From Aestuariivirga sp. (lineage in GTDB: Bacteria > Pseudomonadota > Alphaproteobacteria > Rhizobiales > Aestuariivirgaceae): a DNA stretch of 5,308 nt. The stretch lies in assembly GCA_020252385.1 (NCBI GenBank), contig JADCDC010000409.1, positions 1 to 5,308 of the forward strand, given 5' to 3'. Under the pieces are notes generated by a model. The model was given only the letters and a program-made list of their open reading frames with translations, was not told the origin of the DNA and searched no databases. How positions within the stretch are numbered: position 1 is the first letter of the stretch; each line of letters opens with the position of its first letter. The position numbers and the translations under genes are program-made. Below are positions 5,150 through 5,308 of this stretch, one piece after another.

Positions 5150-5308
5150 TCACGCGGCGTGCGGGGATTCCATCCCCGCCAGCACGGCGAGGCGGACCAG
5201 CGAGGCGGTGTTGGCGATCTCCAGCTTCTGCAGGATGTTGGCGCGGTGCGCCTCGACCGTCCGCTGGCTCACCGACAGCGCCTCGGCAATCTGCCGGCTG
5301 GACTGGCC
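5150..5308 (-). CDS. LuxR/FixJ-family transcriptional regulator, C-terminal HTH (partial)
   Basis: Only the last 52 residues lie in the window; the gene continues to the right. They contain most of a LuxR-type helix-turn-helix (GerE domain): SRQIAEALSVSQRTVEAHRA is the scaffold-turn-recognition helix core, followed by NILQKLEIANTASLVRLAV, the last helix of the four-helix DNA-binding domain. This matches the NarL/FixJ group. The effector or receiver domain is outside the window, so whether it is a response regulator or a solo LuxR cannot be told. The stop is TGA at 5152-5150. The last residues, ESPHAA, are a normal short tail. It converges on the 135-residue gene with 3 bp between the stops. 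Confidence 0.93.
   Translation of the reverse strand, partial: GQSSRQIAEALSVSQRTVEAHRANILQKLEIANTASLVRLAVLAGMESPHAA

Overview
The window looks like chromosomal DNA of an alphaproteobacterium, probably of the Rhizobiales/Hyphomicrobiales type. The evidence is high GC (82% in the line starting at 4021), a tRNA-Leu(GAG) of alphaproteobacterial appearance, a stand-alone bacterial transglutaminase-like cysteine peptidase (BTLCP), and a GYD-domain protein. The lineage is inferred from overall character, not from a marker gene.

Layout, left to right. (1) A glycine-zipper envelope protein on the + strand, probably cut at its N-terminus by the window edge, converges on a GYD-domain protein on the - strand. 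A strong 14-bp hairpin separates them. (2) The GYD gene is divergent from a complete PAPS-dependent sulfotransferase; 230 bp of promoter-bearing DNA lies between. (3) Next is a 182-residue probable exported protein with a long Ala/Pro/Glu linker and a small two-Cys C-terminal module. (4) From about 2640 to 3550 the base composition drops locally (38-45% GC in several 60-base lines). This stretch carries a secreted, basic, His- and Cys-rich protein of unknown function with eight cysteines in the mature part. A 46-codon ORF with a better ribosome binding site overlaps its start. (5) A complete tRNA-Leu(GAG) with encoded CCA lies on the - strand, with a likely promoter and terminator. Its 3' end faces the low-GC block. 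(6) A secreted BTLCP with an intact Cys-His-Asp triad follows, then tandem GC-rich hairpins. (7) An uncharacterised helical 135-residue protein converges, with a 3-bp gap, on the C-terminal HTH of a LuxR/FixJ-type regulator that runs off the right edge.

Most genes appear to be separate transcription units: there are strand switches, hairpins between genes and no tight same-strand gene pairs. I see no phage genes, transposase, CRISPR array or toxin-antitoxin pair, and no convincing multi-gene new system. The parts least explained are the secreted Cys/His-rich protein with its overlapping small ORF beside the tRNA, the linker protein at 2073-2621, and the 135-residue protein next to the LuxR regulator.
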